Program-made: the position numbers and the translations under genes
Notes under the pieces: generated by a model
The model's input: the letters and a program-made list of their open reading frames with translations, nothing else
Database searches by the model: none
What the model was told of the DNA's origin: nothing
NCBI GenBank assembly: GCA_013054445.1
Contig: JAAMPI010000504.1
Location: forward strand, 1-34,435
Source of the DNA: Cudoniella acicularis
Lineage: Eukaryota; Ascomycota; Leotiomycetes; Helotiales; Helotiaceae
DNA: 34,435 nucleotides
Direction of reading: 5' to 3'
Shown here: in pieces, positions 1-10,605 of the stretch
Layout of the letters: each line of letters begins with the position of its first letter
Position numbering within the stretch: position 1 is the first letter of the stretch

Positions 1-367
1 AATGGGTTGTAGATCTAGGGGGTGAGTGGTGAGGGGTGGGAATGTTGATGGGTTACTATAAAGTCCTTTAGGGGTTTGGAAGCGGAGTAATTTTGGCTGT
101 GTTGCGTGGAATTGGCAGGGATGCATAGATACCAGGATAGAGAGGCATGCGAAAATTTATAGAAATGGAATATGAGAGATTGTTCATTACAATCATAGTC
201 CCGTAGACATCCCGTACATGTGTTTAACCGCATTGCTCTGTAACCCACGTAAAAAATATCAATTATCATTGAAATATGGAATGTATTCCTTAGCCTCAAC
301 CGCCCAGCCTTTTGACAAGCTACAATAGCAAAGACAACTCCATCTCCTAGTCACAGAAGAACTGTAA
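1..367. other. Gene-free left edge
   Basis: No coding sequence is supported here. The only long open frame (15-299, minus) has no recognisable motif and no coding-like composition. The stretch is probably the 3' flank of the small minus-strand gene that ends at 368. Confidence 0.5.
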
Positions 368-712
368 TCAACTTCCCTTCACAGCATTACTCAAAATATA
401 TCCCGCCCCATATAATCCGCCGGCTCCTATCATCAAACCAATACCCAGACCTAAACCCACCTGCCCCACCCCTTCGACCACTTCTCCGGTACTAGCAGTA
501 CCAGGCTCAGACATAAAAGGGTCCGCAAAGCGATATTCTAGCTTTCGGTCCCCGGTCGCTCGATACATATACCATTTATTGATTACGGAGTCCCATATCC
601 ATTCACTCCAGTGGGTTGAAAGACTTTTGACGCTTTGCTCAGCTTCTTTGCTTGGGGAATAATCATTCGTCTTGCGTCTTTCTGGGTTTTCGTTAGTGGT
701 TCGAAGGTCCAT
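368..712 (-). CDS. Small uncharacterised membrane protein with Gly-rich C-terminal segment
   Basis: This uninterrupted frame encodes 114 residues. The first ~35 residues are polar and charged. The middle is Trp/Tyr-rich (SEWIWDSVINKWYMYRATGD). Residues ~80-110 form a Gly/Ala/Leu-rich hydrophobic stretch (VGLGLGIGLMIGAGGLYGAG) that could be one membrane segment. I recognise no family. The ATG at 712 is chosen because a diverged copy of the same start region lies 178 bases upstream with its own ATG at 890, and similarity between the copies extends on both sides of the two ATGs. No intron is needed. It could be a fungal orphan; a tail-anchored topology is inference from hydrophobicity. Confidence 0.45.
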   Translation of the reverse strand: MDLRTTNENPERRKTNDYSPSKEAEQSVKSLSTHWSEWIWDSVINKWYMYRATGDRKLEYRFADPFMSEPGTASTGEVVEGVGQVGLGLGIGLMIGAGGLYGAGYILSNAVKGS

Positions 713-970
713 TTTGAGTGAACGATGGGCGTCGTGAGGTTGGAGCCCTTCGAAAACGTGTCTTCGTCACTTTTTCTTGGAAGATCAGCGGTCCCAGAGC
801 CGTGTTTGACGCGGTTCCCCCCCCATTGCTTGTGCGATGATCGTCTGTTTGGGATCTGTCTGGGAGTTCTCGAGGCCCTCTACGATCCATTTTAGGCGGA
901 CGATATGCTTCGCAGGGTTATCAGGTCTGTGCTGGTTTTGTTGGACACTTCATGGAAGATCAACAACCTT
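640..970 (-). repeat. Decayed tandem duplication of the 5' end of the 368-712 gene
   Basis: Two diverged copies about 178 bases apart each contain a leader with TGATCTTCCA, then a few tens of bases, then ATCGT followed shortly by AAAATGGA, and then about 21 codons. The translated starts align: MDLR...NPERRKTNDYSPSK in the gene at 712, and MDRR...LPDRSQTDDHRTSN in the frame starting at 890. The upstream copy (693-890) runs 65 codons and lacks the Gly-rich membrane segment, so it is a truncated remnant and not a second gene. Confidence 0.55.
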
Positions 971-1244
971 GAAGGCGAGATAGGAGGATTCGATTCTCAA
1001 ACACATTCTGAACACCGTGTCTGCCTAAAAATTACTAATTAGTTCAGCTGCAAAAGAATTGTTTTTGAAACTCGACCAATGGACCGCTTCACTGCCAGCA
1101 GTGCCTTGTGTCGCCTCAGGAGTGTGATCCACCGTTTCTCTCCAATCAATACGAATAACATGCAGAGGAGGAAGCCACTTCCTCACCAAAGGCGCTCTGT
1201 TGTAATACTATAGAGTCAACAGTGTTTAATTGCTTTTATTACCG
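891..1244. other. Intergenic, no gene seen
   Basis: Beyond the duplicated leader (to about 970) this stretch holds no supported coding sequence on either strand. It lies between the start side of the small gene and the 3' end of the HET gene. Confidence 0.4.
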
Positions 1245-3599
1245 TCAAATAATCGTAACAGTCCTCCTCGTCGAATTGTTCAGAATAACATCAAGAGTAT
1301 TGTTCAAAAGCAGAACGTCGCAAACACCAACTCGATAGAAAGTCCCATCCTTATTACCACCCAGTAAGAGACCATAATAGATGGTCCCCTTCCCCTTTTT
1401 GACCTCTGTCGAACTCACTTCAGAATATTTATCCCAACATATCCTGAAAAAATACACTGTTCTAGGAATCGTGTCCAGCTGCTCGTCAAGGACAGCTCGC
1501 CCCCCAGCTTCAAAGATAGGATATTTTCGCCCATCATCCACTTCGAGGCCCGTTATAAAGAATTTTCGCCGTTCTAACGCAACCTCCGGATCAAGTTTCG
1601 TGTCCAATAATAATTTCCAATAATAGACGTTGATTTTCAAGAAGCCGCCAATCACTTGGCTGGAAGAAAGCCGGGCCGTCCGGATTTGAATGTCCTCTAT
1701 CCACGCCACAAGGTCTACCCCCTTACAGTGTATTTTGAAGTAGTCTACAACAATAGCTCCTTCCACGGACGCCCAGGACCACGATGGTGCTCTATACTCT
1801 TTTGCTCGATATGAATGCGTAGGAGTCGAGCGAGCTGACTTGTTGTCTCGGCTCTTTGCTCCGAGAGGCTCAAGTACTTCCAGTTCTTTTACAGCCCACA
1901 ACAAACCCAAATGCAATTCATGTTTCCAGATTCCAGCAAAGTACTCCCTGCAGACCCCTGTATGGTAGTTTTGCCTCTCAGTAAATTCCTGTATGTCCTT
2001 CACGATCCCCGAAAGCGCCACAAGCTTATCACTCGGCACCGTCAACAAACACCTAGAATACCTCTCCACAACTCTATTCCAAGCGTTCCAGTCTCTCCCC
2101 AAGGAACTTCTTTTCTCACGAATATCTTGCTGTAACGTGATTGGAAATCTCCCCTTTCGAATATCCTGTAACTCGCAAGGCAACCCGAGAGGATACGTCT
2201 CGCATGCAATTTTTTGTTCGCAATCCCACTGAAGCTGTGTCGTCCCGAAATGAATCGTTCTTCGGGCCAGGAGTCGCTCTTGTATAACCCACGCACGGCG
2301 ATATAATGGCTCATCGTCAAACTGATCCATCCAGATTTCGCTTTCCTGCGTAACGTAGAACTCTTTGCACCTCCCTCCCTCACCGTTGGCAAACTGAAGC
2401 CGCACACGCGCACGAGAAACCAACCCCCGATTCCTTTGCACTAACAAACCTTCAGCACTGTCTGATGCGCCAGCCGCTGCAAGGTTACATGCCGCGTACT
2501 TGTAAATGCTGCTCATCAGAGCGGATTCGTGATCCCAGTCTTCAATTGAATCTTGGATAATGCATAACGAGTCGATCCATAAATATCTAAATCCAAGCAA
2601 TCTGGTAACACGCACGGCTTCGGCAAACGTTTTAGGTAGGTCTTTCATGTTGATTTGGTGCTGAAAGGAAGTGATATTGTTCTGTAAGAGCTTGATGTTT
2701 TTTGCGGTTCCCCAGCAGTGACTTAATGTTAGATAGCCTTCACTGAATTCGGAGGATTCACTTTGGTTTCCTTTCCCCTCATGCCACGGTTCTCGTATAA
2801 ATCGAGGCCCTTTTTGTAGGCTCGGTTCGGCGACTGTGACTGCTTGATGATCAAAGACAGCCAGTCGAATGTACTTCAATTCTGTCCCCTCATCGAGTCC
2901 CAAGTCCAATAATCTCGTTGGTGTGAAATGACTTTGTTTCAACTGCCTGCAATACTCGTGTTTCTCACAACAACGCAGCCAGTATCTCATAAGCTCAACG
3001 GAAGCCTGCGACAGCATTTCTCTCTCAGGTCTATAATCCTCCATCAAGATCTTCCCTTCTTCACCATCACCATCGACATCCGTATTCAACTCTACATTAA
3101 CTTCATTGAATTCGAAATCGATTCTCTGTGCACCAAACCACCGCGGTCCTTCTAAATTATCACACACACCAACACTAATCCTCACATCCTCGGGAAACTC
3201 CCTCAATCGATCGCCCTGAATGATGACGCACGTGGTGTAAATCGCGTTCGGACGTGATAATAAGTCCTGTTCCGTGCGTCCAATGTTCGCCAGTCTGCTA
3301 CAGGCCCAGTGTTTCCAGAGTGTCGAGCAGATCTGGCAATCATTTTGCACGGCGGCCTTAAAGCTGTGAAATGAGTGGTGTTGCTTGCTGCTCCCTATTT
3401 TGAACTCCGAGGTGGAGGCGGAGAACACGGAGAGAGCGGTTGATAGGCTGGAGAGACATATTCGGCAAAGTATTTGGTGTGTGGTGTCATTATCGCTTGG
3501 TTTGCGAGAGGCCAGAATGGACAACGAAACGTTAGGTTCGGGAAGTGGTGTTCTGGTGTCGTTAGGGCTGTTGTTGTTGAGCTGCTGAAGCCCGGCCAT
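1245..3599 (-). CDS. Heterokaryon incompatibility (HET) domain protein
   Basis: A single-exon gene of 784 residues, probably cytoplasmic. The N-terminal ~100 residues carry paired cysteines (CRICLSS near 44-50 and CQICSTLWKH near 87-96), common in this type of HET protein. The HET domain spans about residues 286-440: YLTLSHCWG, then LPKTFAEAVRVTRLLGFRYL followed by WIDSLCIIQDS, then YAACNLAAAGASDSAEGLL, and the later WVIQER block. The C-terminal part has the usual YRAPSWSWASVEG motif. HET domains trigger cell death when genetically different hyphae fuse; the partner and the trigger cannot be read from the sequence. The length suits the family and no lesion is visible. The ATG at 3599 is the first in frame and precedes the cysteine-rich region. 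Confidence 0.93.
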   Translation of the reverse strand: MAGLQQLNNNSPNDTRTPLPEPNVSLSILASRKPSDNDTTHQILCRICLSSLSTALSVFSASTSEFKIGSSKQHHSFHSFKAAVQNDCQICSTLWKHWACSRLANIGRTEQDLLSRPNAIYTTCVIIQGDRLREFPEDVRISVGVCDNLEGPRWFGAQRIDFEFNEVNVELNTDVDGDGEEGKILMEDYRPEREMLSQASVELMRYWLRCCEKHEYCRQLKQSHFTPTRLLDLGLDEGTELKYIRLAVFDHQAVTVAEPSLQKGPRFIREPWHEGKGNQSESSEFSEGYLTLSHCWGTAKNIKLLQNNITSFQHQINMKDLPKTFAEAVRVTRLLGFRYLWIDSLCIIQDSIEDWDHESALMSSIYKYAACNLAAAGASDSAEGLLVQRNRGLVSRARVRLQFANGEGGRCKEFYVTQESEIWMDQFDDEPLYRRAWVIQERLLARRTIHFGTTQLQWDCEQKIACETYPLGLPCELQDIRKGRFPITLQQDIREKRSSLGRDWNAWNRVVERYSRCLLTVPSDKLVALSGIVKDIQEFTERQNYHTGVCREYFAGIWKHELHLGLLWAVKELEVLEPLGAKSRDNKSARSTPTHSYRAKEYRAPSWSWASVEGAIVVDYFKIHCKGVDLVAWIEDIQIRTARLSSSQVIGGFLKINVYYWKLLLDTKLDPEVALERRKFFITGLEVDDGRKYPIFEAGGRAVLDEQLDTIPRTVYFFRICWDKYSEVSSTEVKKGKGTIYYGLLLGGNKDGTFYRVGVCDVLLLNNTLDVILNNSTRRTVTII

Positions 3600-4143
3600 T
3601 GTTATTCGAACGGACTCGAGTAACAGAGTGCTGTTCTTGGTTCGCTTTGTTTGAGATCCCTCTCTAAAATGACCGGGTACGATTAAAGATCAAATGTCAA
3701 GTGTATTTGCTTTTTCTAGGTAAGGCTAGCCGATATCGGCATGTGGTTTAGGTTCTGTTTTGGTCTTTCAACCTTATTATTAGACGATGGCTGCAGACAC
3801 TGCCTTGTGATACATGAATATTGTTTTCCTCCTCAACTAAGACGCGCCACATATTGTAAGTTGTACAAAGGGCCAAGCTCCCTCTCGTATTTCTGCCAGA
3901 AGGCAAGTGATACTAATATCTCATTTGGTGTACGTTCCGCATGGGAATAATTCGGAAGAAATTTCAGGCTTCGTTGCCAACAGCTGAAATTCCAACCAAC
4001 CCGTCATTTATTCGAAGCTATTTTCCTCAAACTCGAAAGAGCCTTTCTCTGGGTGTCATTCCTGTACAATATCAAATCTCGCCTATTCTCAAGAAATTGG
4101 TTTGAAAGTCCTCAACTCAATCGATCGCAAGGGAAATACGACC
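3600..4143. promoter_or_regulatory. Shared upstream region of the HET gene and the membrane-protein locus
   Basis: About 540 bases separate two divergently oriented loci. No coding sequence is supported; short frames on the plus strand at 3741 and 4053 look like chance. The region should contain both promoters, but no clear TATA box or repeated site stood out. Confidence 0.35.
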
Positions 4144-4756
4144 ATGGCAGCCACCCCTCTCCCAGCACCATCAGCGCAAAGCCTTACGGATTCCAACTTC
4201 GAACCAGCGGCACAAACAATCACCAAAGAGAAGAGCTCTATAAAAGCAGCAGAAGAGACTGAAATTGTCGAATATCTCGACGAGATAGTCATTCGGAAAC
4301 AACAAGTTCTATGGTAAGATCTTACCACGAATTTGGAAAGACCATGCTCGCAATCGCAACATTCGCCGGGACCATCACCCTCCAAGTCATATTTTCCTCC
4401 TCAAAACCACCCTCTTCAACACCCACTCAAGGAACAGCACTCCTCAGCTACGTCAGCTCTCTTTTCATGGGCAGCATCATGCTCTGCGTCTGTTTCCTCG
4501 TCGCCATCAAGCTGCACGTCTCTATTGACGCAATTCGCTTCGCGGCGCTGCTAATTGGCTTCCTTATTTCCGGCGCTTTTATCTCTTGCTTATTGCGATG
4601 AGGCTTTTTACGGGTGAAAGGGGGCCGCTTGTCGTAGGTACGATTCTTTTTGGAGGAATTGGGGCGTTGACTGTCTTATTGTGGGGACTGAATCAGGCGG
4701 GATACAGGCTGCATAGATTCCCGCGCTTGGAAAAGGGAAGCGTGGAAAGGTGCTAA
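4144..4756 (+). pseudogene. Four-pass membrane protein locus split over three frames
   Basis: Three successive open segments read like one small fungal membrane protein. Segment 1 (ATG 4144, good context ACCATGG, stop TAA 4315-4317) gives a polar N-terminus ending IVIRKQQVLW. Segment 2 (from about 4311 to TGA 4599-4601) begins SYHEFGKTMLAIATFAG and holds three hydrophobic helices. Segment 3 (4598 to TAA 4754-4756) adds GPLVVGTILFGGIGALTVLL and a short tail. As I recall, relatives run from a basic QxVL stretch straight into YHxFGKTxLAI, so the segments belong together. Each junction is a -1 frame change, and in each the next ATG overlaps the previous stop (ATGGTAA and ATGA). No spliceable intron of normal size restores the frame while keeping the first helix. 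Frameshift decay is the simplest reading; sequencing error or unusual translation are alternatives. Confidence 0.55.
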
Positions 4757-5313
4757 GCCTTAGATAGGAGACGTGGATTGAGATGTGAGCTTAGGAGGGA
4801 ATATAATATGCATGGGTTGTAAAAGAAAGTCGCCGTATTGAAACTATTTAACAACTGTAGGCCAGTTATGAACGGGGAACAAGAAGATTGAAAATGCTGA
4901 GGTGGGCTCTTGGCTGCTCTGTCGATTTTGGGAAGTACCATTTTTCACCTTATTATATATTCCGAAGTAGTCACTTGACTATCTCAATAACTTCTCAGGC
5001 TTTTATCTACATCTTTCTTTATATATTAAAAATTTCGAACTATATCCTGCCACTGGACCAAGGCGCTTGAAGAAAAATAATAAATATCCAGTACTACTCG
5101 CTGAGGGTCAATACTAATCAATTCAAGCAAGTGCGATTGGGATACTTTTATAAATTCCAGCTTTTCCCTCAAGCTGTCATATAACAACGCGACCTTCTCT
5201 ATCTCAAAGGGTAAAAAGGAAAATCGTTTGATAATACAAGGCGCTGCTTGACACCCCAAAGGAAGAAAAAAGTTTAGAATTTAAAAATTCCATCAAGTCA
5301 CTAACCTTATTGC
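4757..5313. other. AT-rich intergenic spacer
   Basis: The stretch lies between two converging loci and contains no supported gene. It is AT-rich with short A/T runs, as expected for 3' flanks. Open frames on both strands lack motifs and overlap each other. Confidence 0.4.
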
Positions 5314-6788
5314 TCAAAAATGTCCATCACTCCTCCTAGTCTGCTCATTCACCCATGTCACTGAATCCCTCCACGTCGGTCCATTAACCACGCTCTTAGC
5401 CCGCTCATCTCTTGCTACAGAACTAGATTCCGGGCGAGTTTCAACATTTTCGACAGCCTTCCGAGGAATACTTCCACCAAACGAAGGTTGCTGGCCGTAT
5501 TTATTTTGATTGAGACCATCGACGTGATTTGATAGCGCAGATGGGGAATATTTAATAATGCTTTCCTGAAGCTGCGGATCCGCAAAGGGGTTTCCAGGGC
5601 TAGAATGATGCTGTTGATTTAGATCTTTAGATGGAACGATAGGAACGGCACCTCCTCGATAAGTCGGATCAACGAAGTGGTTTTTTGGGCTCTGTTGCTG
5701 TTCATAATTCTGATTTGAGTGTGCGGCTTCAGGCTCAGGCAGGTCTTTCTCCCCACCATAATACCCCGCTGCTTGGACTTGGCCTGGTGTCGCCATGGTG
5801 AAATTCGGATCGGTCTTGCGAGCAGCATCTCGTCGGCGTTTGAAGAGAATGAAAAATGTGAGGAGAATGACGATTATACCAGCTGTTTTATTTTCTCTGT
5901 GTCAGCCTTTCTGTGGGATATTTAGGCGGAGAGGGGGAGGAGAACAAACCAGTAACACCAATTCCCACAAACACGCCTTCAGTTGGGCTCATTCCTGATG
6001 AGATGCCTTTTGCCGGACTCACTGTGCTGGAAGGTGTCGAGGAGTCGGCGAGGGCTGTGTTTGCCACCACAGGAACTGCTGTGGCACTTGAAGTGGTCGT
6101 CTGCTGGGAATTCGGAGTAGAGGTTTGGGGTGCGGTTGTTGGAGCAGCGGGTTGGGAAGCTGACTGCACTGAGACTGCAGATGGTGGAATAGTTGTGAGG
6201 GTCGACGAAGTGATGGTTGTTGTTGTAGTGGTTACGAGGATAACGGTCGATGTACTTGTACCTGTTGCTGGCCCTTTAGGATTGGGTGGAATAGGGGATA
6301 CAGATGGTTTAGGTGGTGGGCTTGGCGTTGACATTGGCCCTGGAGGAGGGGTCTTGCTCTACAATTAATTTAAGCTTTGATAAATGGATAGAAGGACTTA
6401 CCGGTGCAGAAGAGCTTGGAGGTGGAGGTGGAGGTGGGGGAGCTGCAGGTGTAGGCGGTGTTGGCTCGGGTTTTGCAGTACTAGTCTTCCCTTCGTTGCC
6501 GTCATCATCGTCGTCGTCGTCGCCCTTTAGCGGAGTTGGAGTCAGAGCTGGACCAGGAGCGACAGTAGCTAGTATGGTAGGTTGAGGAAGTGTCCCTTTA
6601 TCGTCTTCGTCGTCCTTTTTCTGAGGCTTAAGGGGTGCGTTGGGAGCACCATTCACTGCTGGACCTGGTGTTAGCTTTGCATCCTCCTCGTCCTTCCTTT
6701 TTTCAGTTATCCCTTGAGCTTCTCTCCTTGCAAATCTGATATGAGAACGTCTCCTTGCCCCTCCTTTCGCAAATTCCTGAGAAAACAT
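5314..6788 (-). CDS. Single-pass membrane protein with Pro- and Ser/Thr-rich ectodomain
   Basis: Three exons are proposed: 6788-6402, 6358-5950 and 5882-5314, with introns 6401-6359 (GTAAGT...TAG, 43 bases) and 5949-5883 (67 bases). They join without frame change into 454 codons. The order is a basic/acidic region with a poly-Asp run, a poly-Pro run, a long Ser/Thr-rich stalk, one transmembrane helix created across intron 2 (VFVGIGVTAGIIVILLTFFI, near residues 256-277), a KRRRD stop-transfer patch and a Gln/Pro-rich cytosolic tail. The plan resembles Mid2/Wsc-like cell-wall sensors, but no specific family is recognised. No signal peptide follows the ATG at 6788. A CAG acceptor-like site immediately after that ATG suggests an unseen upstream exon, so the 5' end is uncertain. 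Confidence 0.7.
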
Positions 6789-7924
6789 GATTACATTGAA
6801 ATTATAATAGCAAAATAAAAGGAATGGTATCTGCCGGCAGAATGAAAATAATAGAAATAAGGTTCTAAGATGTCACCAGGAGCAAGAAACGAATCCTGGG
6901 GCCGACAATAAATATCAGTCAGTTGCGGAGGAACAAGAGAGTTCCGCCTCATGCATGCTCTCCAAACTTAGCCGTAAGAAACTAGATCAAAAAGCTTATC
7001 CAAATAAAGTACATGTCCACAGAAGTTGAAGTGGACGACGTCTAGGAACAAATTTAGAGTAGTCCGGTGTCCTGGGATGATCGCTATGACCAAGGATCAG
7101 ACAATGATAGTGCAAGTTCGCGAAACGACCATTTCCCTGCAGAAGCACGGGTTTTCAGCTACTCCGGGAAGCTTAAACCCTTATTTTGGATGGATTTACA
7201 AAATTCCGATGTTTCGAAACGTTGAGAGTCGTTTGGCGGCATCTGTGGGTGTTTCGTCACGGGATTTTGAGATCCGTCGTGATACACAGACAGGACTTGG
7301 CGGAGCCACGGAACAAAGCTATGGGGGATGAAACGTTCAAGGCTGCAATCAGATCTACCAGGAAAACCAGATTATTCCGGTATGATGGGAGGATTGCGAG
7401 AAATCTGGCAAGAAAGTCAACATATGTTTTAAAAAAAAAAATAAGGGATGAAATGCCTCAACCGATTATTACCCATTGTCTGGCAAGCGAAAAGGGTGGC
7501 GTGGTACTGTGTGAGCTCTGAGAAAAGCACTTTCGGGTATACTTGCACTAAGAAACCGGAGTCCCGATGCCGATCAGCATTGACGAGTCAGTGGAACCAG
7601 CAAGGGTCTTTTTGACATTTATGCCTATGAAAAGCTGTCTTTGGAATGTTTCATCTGTACTGAACCTACAGTACGCAGATAGTCGGACCCTCTACCACTT
7701 ACTGCTGCTCTCGACCCTTTTCACCATAATTAAACCGCACTCACGGCCATAAACCATCATAACAACCCGACAGTACCGTGGGGAGGCGGGGACAAAAGGT
7801 AGCCTAACCTTGCCCTATCCCTATTCCCTGAATTCCGTTCGCCAAACTCCGGACCAAAACATTTCCGATCTATTTCTTTTCGTAATAAGGTCCTCCTATA
7901 ATCATACATAATGCCGACAGGATA
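6789..7924. other. Intergenic, no gene seen
   Basis: About 1.1 kb between two minus-strand genes. Plus-strand frames at 7026-7331 and 7186-7521 overlap in different phases and show no family motif. The part next to 6788 may hold a missed first exon of the neighbouring membrane protein. A run of A near 7430 is the only simple-sequence feature noted. Confidence 0.4.
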
Positions 7925-9316
7925 TTAAACGGGAGGTAGAACGCTAGGTTCCTTTCGCTCGGAAGAAGAATTTGATGGAGTCTCGTCTCGTCTCCGAAGT
8001 TCGCCAGAACTTGGTGCCCTGCTCCCCCTCAGCTTTTTCATTAACACTCGCATGTATTTGACGTAGAATGGCTTGATGGCGGGCGCGCAAGCTGTGATCA
8101 TTGCGAGGTAGAATTCAAGGGAAGACCAGAACGAGAGGAAAAATCCGTCCCCTGTGCAAAAAATGTCAGTCAATCGAAGAGCAGAGGCGAAAGGGGAAAG
8201 TGCGAGGAGCCAGCCAGTAGAATTGCACATCCAAGCAGTGAGGAAGGGTTTTCGGGATTGAGCTTACAAGTTGAATCTGCACTGAATGAGACAATCTTGA
8301 GCCACTTAAATCTCATGACCGAAGCTATACAAGACCTGTCACAACATTAGCAACGCCTCTGTAAAATCAGTAAGACTTTTAGCCTACACTGCTCCCAGGC
8401 TCATCAATGCAATCACTTGAATCTTCTCCTTTGTTGAGACTCTCAGGGCTATGCATTATGTTAGTGGGGGGGATGGTACAACGGAGGGCTTGCAGCATTA
8501 CCAAGCAAGTATTTCATTGGCATAATTAAAACCACTATGTCGGTTGAGAAGGCTAAAGCCGATGCAGCAATTTGCTGCGCGTATCGGTCGTCACAATTGG
8601 GATTATAGACGTCCCAGTTGGCATCAACTGGTTTACATGCGAATATAACGGAAAGGGTTAATGCGATTGTCATGGCGGTGATGAATCCCATTGCACATAG
8701 GATGACAAGTCGAAATCGATCCGATGGAAATAATCGAAGAAAAAGCGCGAGTATGGAGAGTTTGATAAGGCCAAGACCCACGGAATAAAAGATTTGAATC
8801 AACCAGAGTACCTATAGCAAAGTTAATACTGGTCTCCTAGAAGCTCCATCTCGAACGACCTACCAAAAAGAATCGAGGGAGGTTGTTCAAATTCACGTCC
8901 CATATATGTTGCGCATTGCCAAGTGCATCATCTGTTAAATATCAGTAACGTGAAGTTCCAAGAGAGGAGCAATACTGACAAGCTGTCCAAAGCCCAAACT
9001 GCGCAAGACCAAGAATCTACATTAAACAATCACGAAGTCAGTTTCAGTATCCTCGCCATGAACAGGATTCGATTTGAGAATGAAAAAACTGCTCACATAG
9101 GCTGCAAGCATAATCCAATCGTCTGCTCCAATGTATCGCGTGATTCGAGACCTGGTGTAGAACCTGAGAACCATCACTATAGTGGCGATAACTAACAGAG
9201 TAACATTCGTGGCCGTGAGTTGAGGCACTCGGGTCTCACCCTCCTGTTCAGAATTTAGAAAATTGAGTCTCGCCAAGACTTGGGATGAAATTTACCACGT
9301 GGTTGATGGAACTCAT
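7925..9316 (-). CDS. Rhodopsin-domain (PTH11-like) seven-helix membrane protein
   Basis: Eight exons are proposed: 9316-9296, 9243-9097, 9016-8980, 8931-8864, 8811-8502, 8448-8388, 8335-8268 and 8151-7925. All have GT...AG introns (48-116 bases) and the frame stays open to give 312 residues. Family signatures appear in order: PQLTATNVTLLVIA, RFYTRSRITRYIGADDWIML, the QHIWDVNLNNLPRFF segment, FYSVGLGLIKLSILALFLRL, VSTKEKIQVIALMSLG, the CIASVMRFKWL helix and a final FWSSLEFYLAMITACAPAI helix. This is the fungal integral-membrane rhodopsin-like domain found in PTH11-type receptors, thought to sense surface or chemical cues at the plasma membrane. No CFEM domain precedes it. The seven-codon first exon is the least certain; an ATG at 9276 is the alternative. 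The last exon carries a basic, Ser-rich tail. Confidence 0.88.
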
Positions 9317-10591
9317 GTTCATGACTGACGCCGATAATCCAGCTCTCTGGGACGATGGCGAACGCTACGCACATAACCTCAAGGCCTGCCCCCGAATACC
9401 CAGTTGTGTGGCAGTATCCTTTGTGCTCTGGTCGATAATTGTAGATGGCGACGTCGTCGTCGTCGAATAGATGCGCTAACGTTGTATTGTAGATGTTGTG
9501 GTTGTCACGATGAATGTGACAGTTCATGCGGCGTAGCGGTACATACACAGATAAAAGGCATGCAGGTGCAAAGATTCCCAGGTTTCAGCTGCTCGTTAAA
9601 TTATCGTCAGCGTGCCAACAACGCCGCAAGCTCACTTTTAGGACGTGGTGACGGGGGATCTTACCCGGCATCCAACCCTCAGGGGTCCGAAGCAATAGCA
9701 TTACGCTGTAATTTCAATCCACTGGATCGGAACCAGAATCACCAAAAGGAGCAGCTCATTTTCGAAGCCTCAAATCGTATTCCCGGATCGAATATAATTC
9801 TACATACTAGTATACTTTAGTATGATAGAAGTCCCCGACATCTTGTCTGACCGTTGTTGGATCTACTGCAGACTTTGAAGCCAATTACTGCACCGGTAGA
9901 AAAATTCTGCACAACGGCTTCAAGGCCTCCGGGGGATCGGAAAGCGAGGTGGGAAAAGTTGCTGAGTGGCTCCAAGCGTTGACTTGACCATAAAGGGGAA
10001 GCGAGATGTGAGACTGGCTCAGGGGTAATGGCCGTCCGGGGATATCCATTGGCTCTCGCCTTGGAGCGGGGAATTCAATTCAGGGGGGGTTTTGTGGGGT
10101 TCCGGGGAGCACACATAGCGATCCGTGCCATGCTGTCAATAGTTCAAACTGGCAAACTTCGCAATTTCCATCGCCATGATCAGCAAGTGTCACGGTCTTT
10201 AGGGTGCTAAGAATACATATTCGGGATTTTTTTTAGTAAAAGTGGTACGCGGCAGTCATAATCTGAACAGCCTCATTTTGTAACACTTTCGAACTTGAAG
10301 TTACTGAATGCAACCAAGTCAACCATCAGAGCAGAAAAATAACACTAAACTTTGTAAGCTTCTCATTGCTTAAAGGTAAATCGTATTAAATAACCTTACG
10401 GAGATCTTACGAAGAATTGGGGGAATTTCAACCCTTTTTAAGGGTCTGGTTAGATCAGTGATTTTATTATTCAACAAATCACTTCGAGTTTCGACCCAGA
10501 GTCATCCTCTCTCGCTATCACATTCTTCAGTCTTCTCACCTGTATCAGAGTGTCTGATCGCCATCCTTGACGGATGACTTCACCCGTTAGG

Positions 10592-10605
10592 GCGTGGTGC
10601 CACGC
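10592..10605. promoter_or_regulatory. Palindrome GCGTGG-TG-CCACGC
   Basis: A perfect inverted repeat with 6-base arms and a 2-base centre inside the GC-rich patch. It could be a transcription-factor site or a chance hairpin; nothing else supports a function. Confidence 0.2.

Noticed and set aside
15..299. 94-codon minus-strand frame at the left edge
   Set aside because: No motif, amino-acid composition like random AT-rich DNA, and no homologous feature around it.
2042..2413. 123-codon minus frame inside the HET gene
   Set aside because: It lies in another phase of the clearly coding 1245-3599 frame and has no domain.
5913..6368. Gly/Val-rich plus-strand frame
   Set aside because: It is the antisense of the Ser/Thr/Pro-rich exon; its composition is what complementing Pro/Thr codons produces.
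8336..8350. Apparent frame break in the rhodopsin-domain gene
   Set aside because: Choosing the AG just before 8335 as acceptor restores the family sequence CIASVMRFKWL, so no lesion is needed.
9404..9820. Arg/Cys-rich plus-strand frame upstream of the receptor
   Set aside because: It crosses a simple GTC/CGA-repeat stretch and shows no conserved motif.
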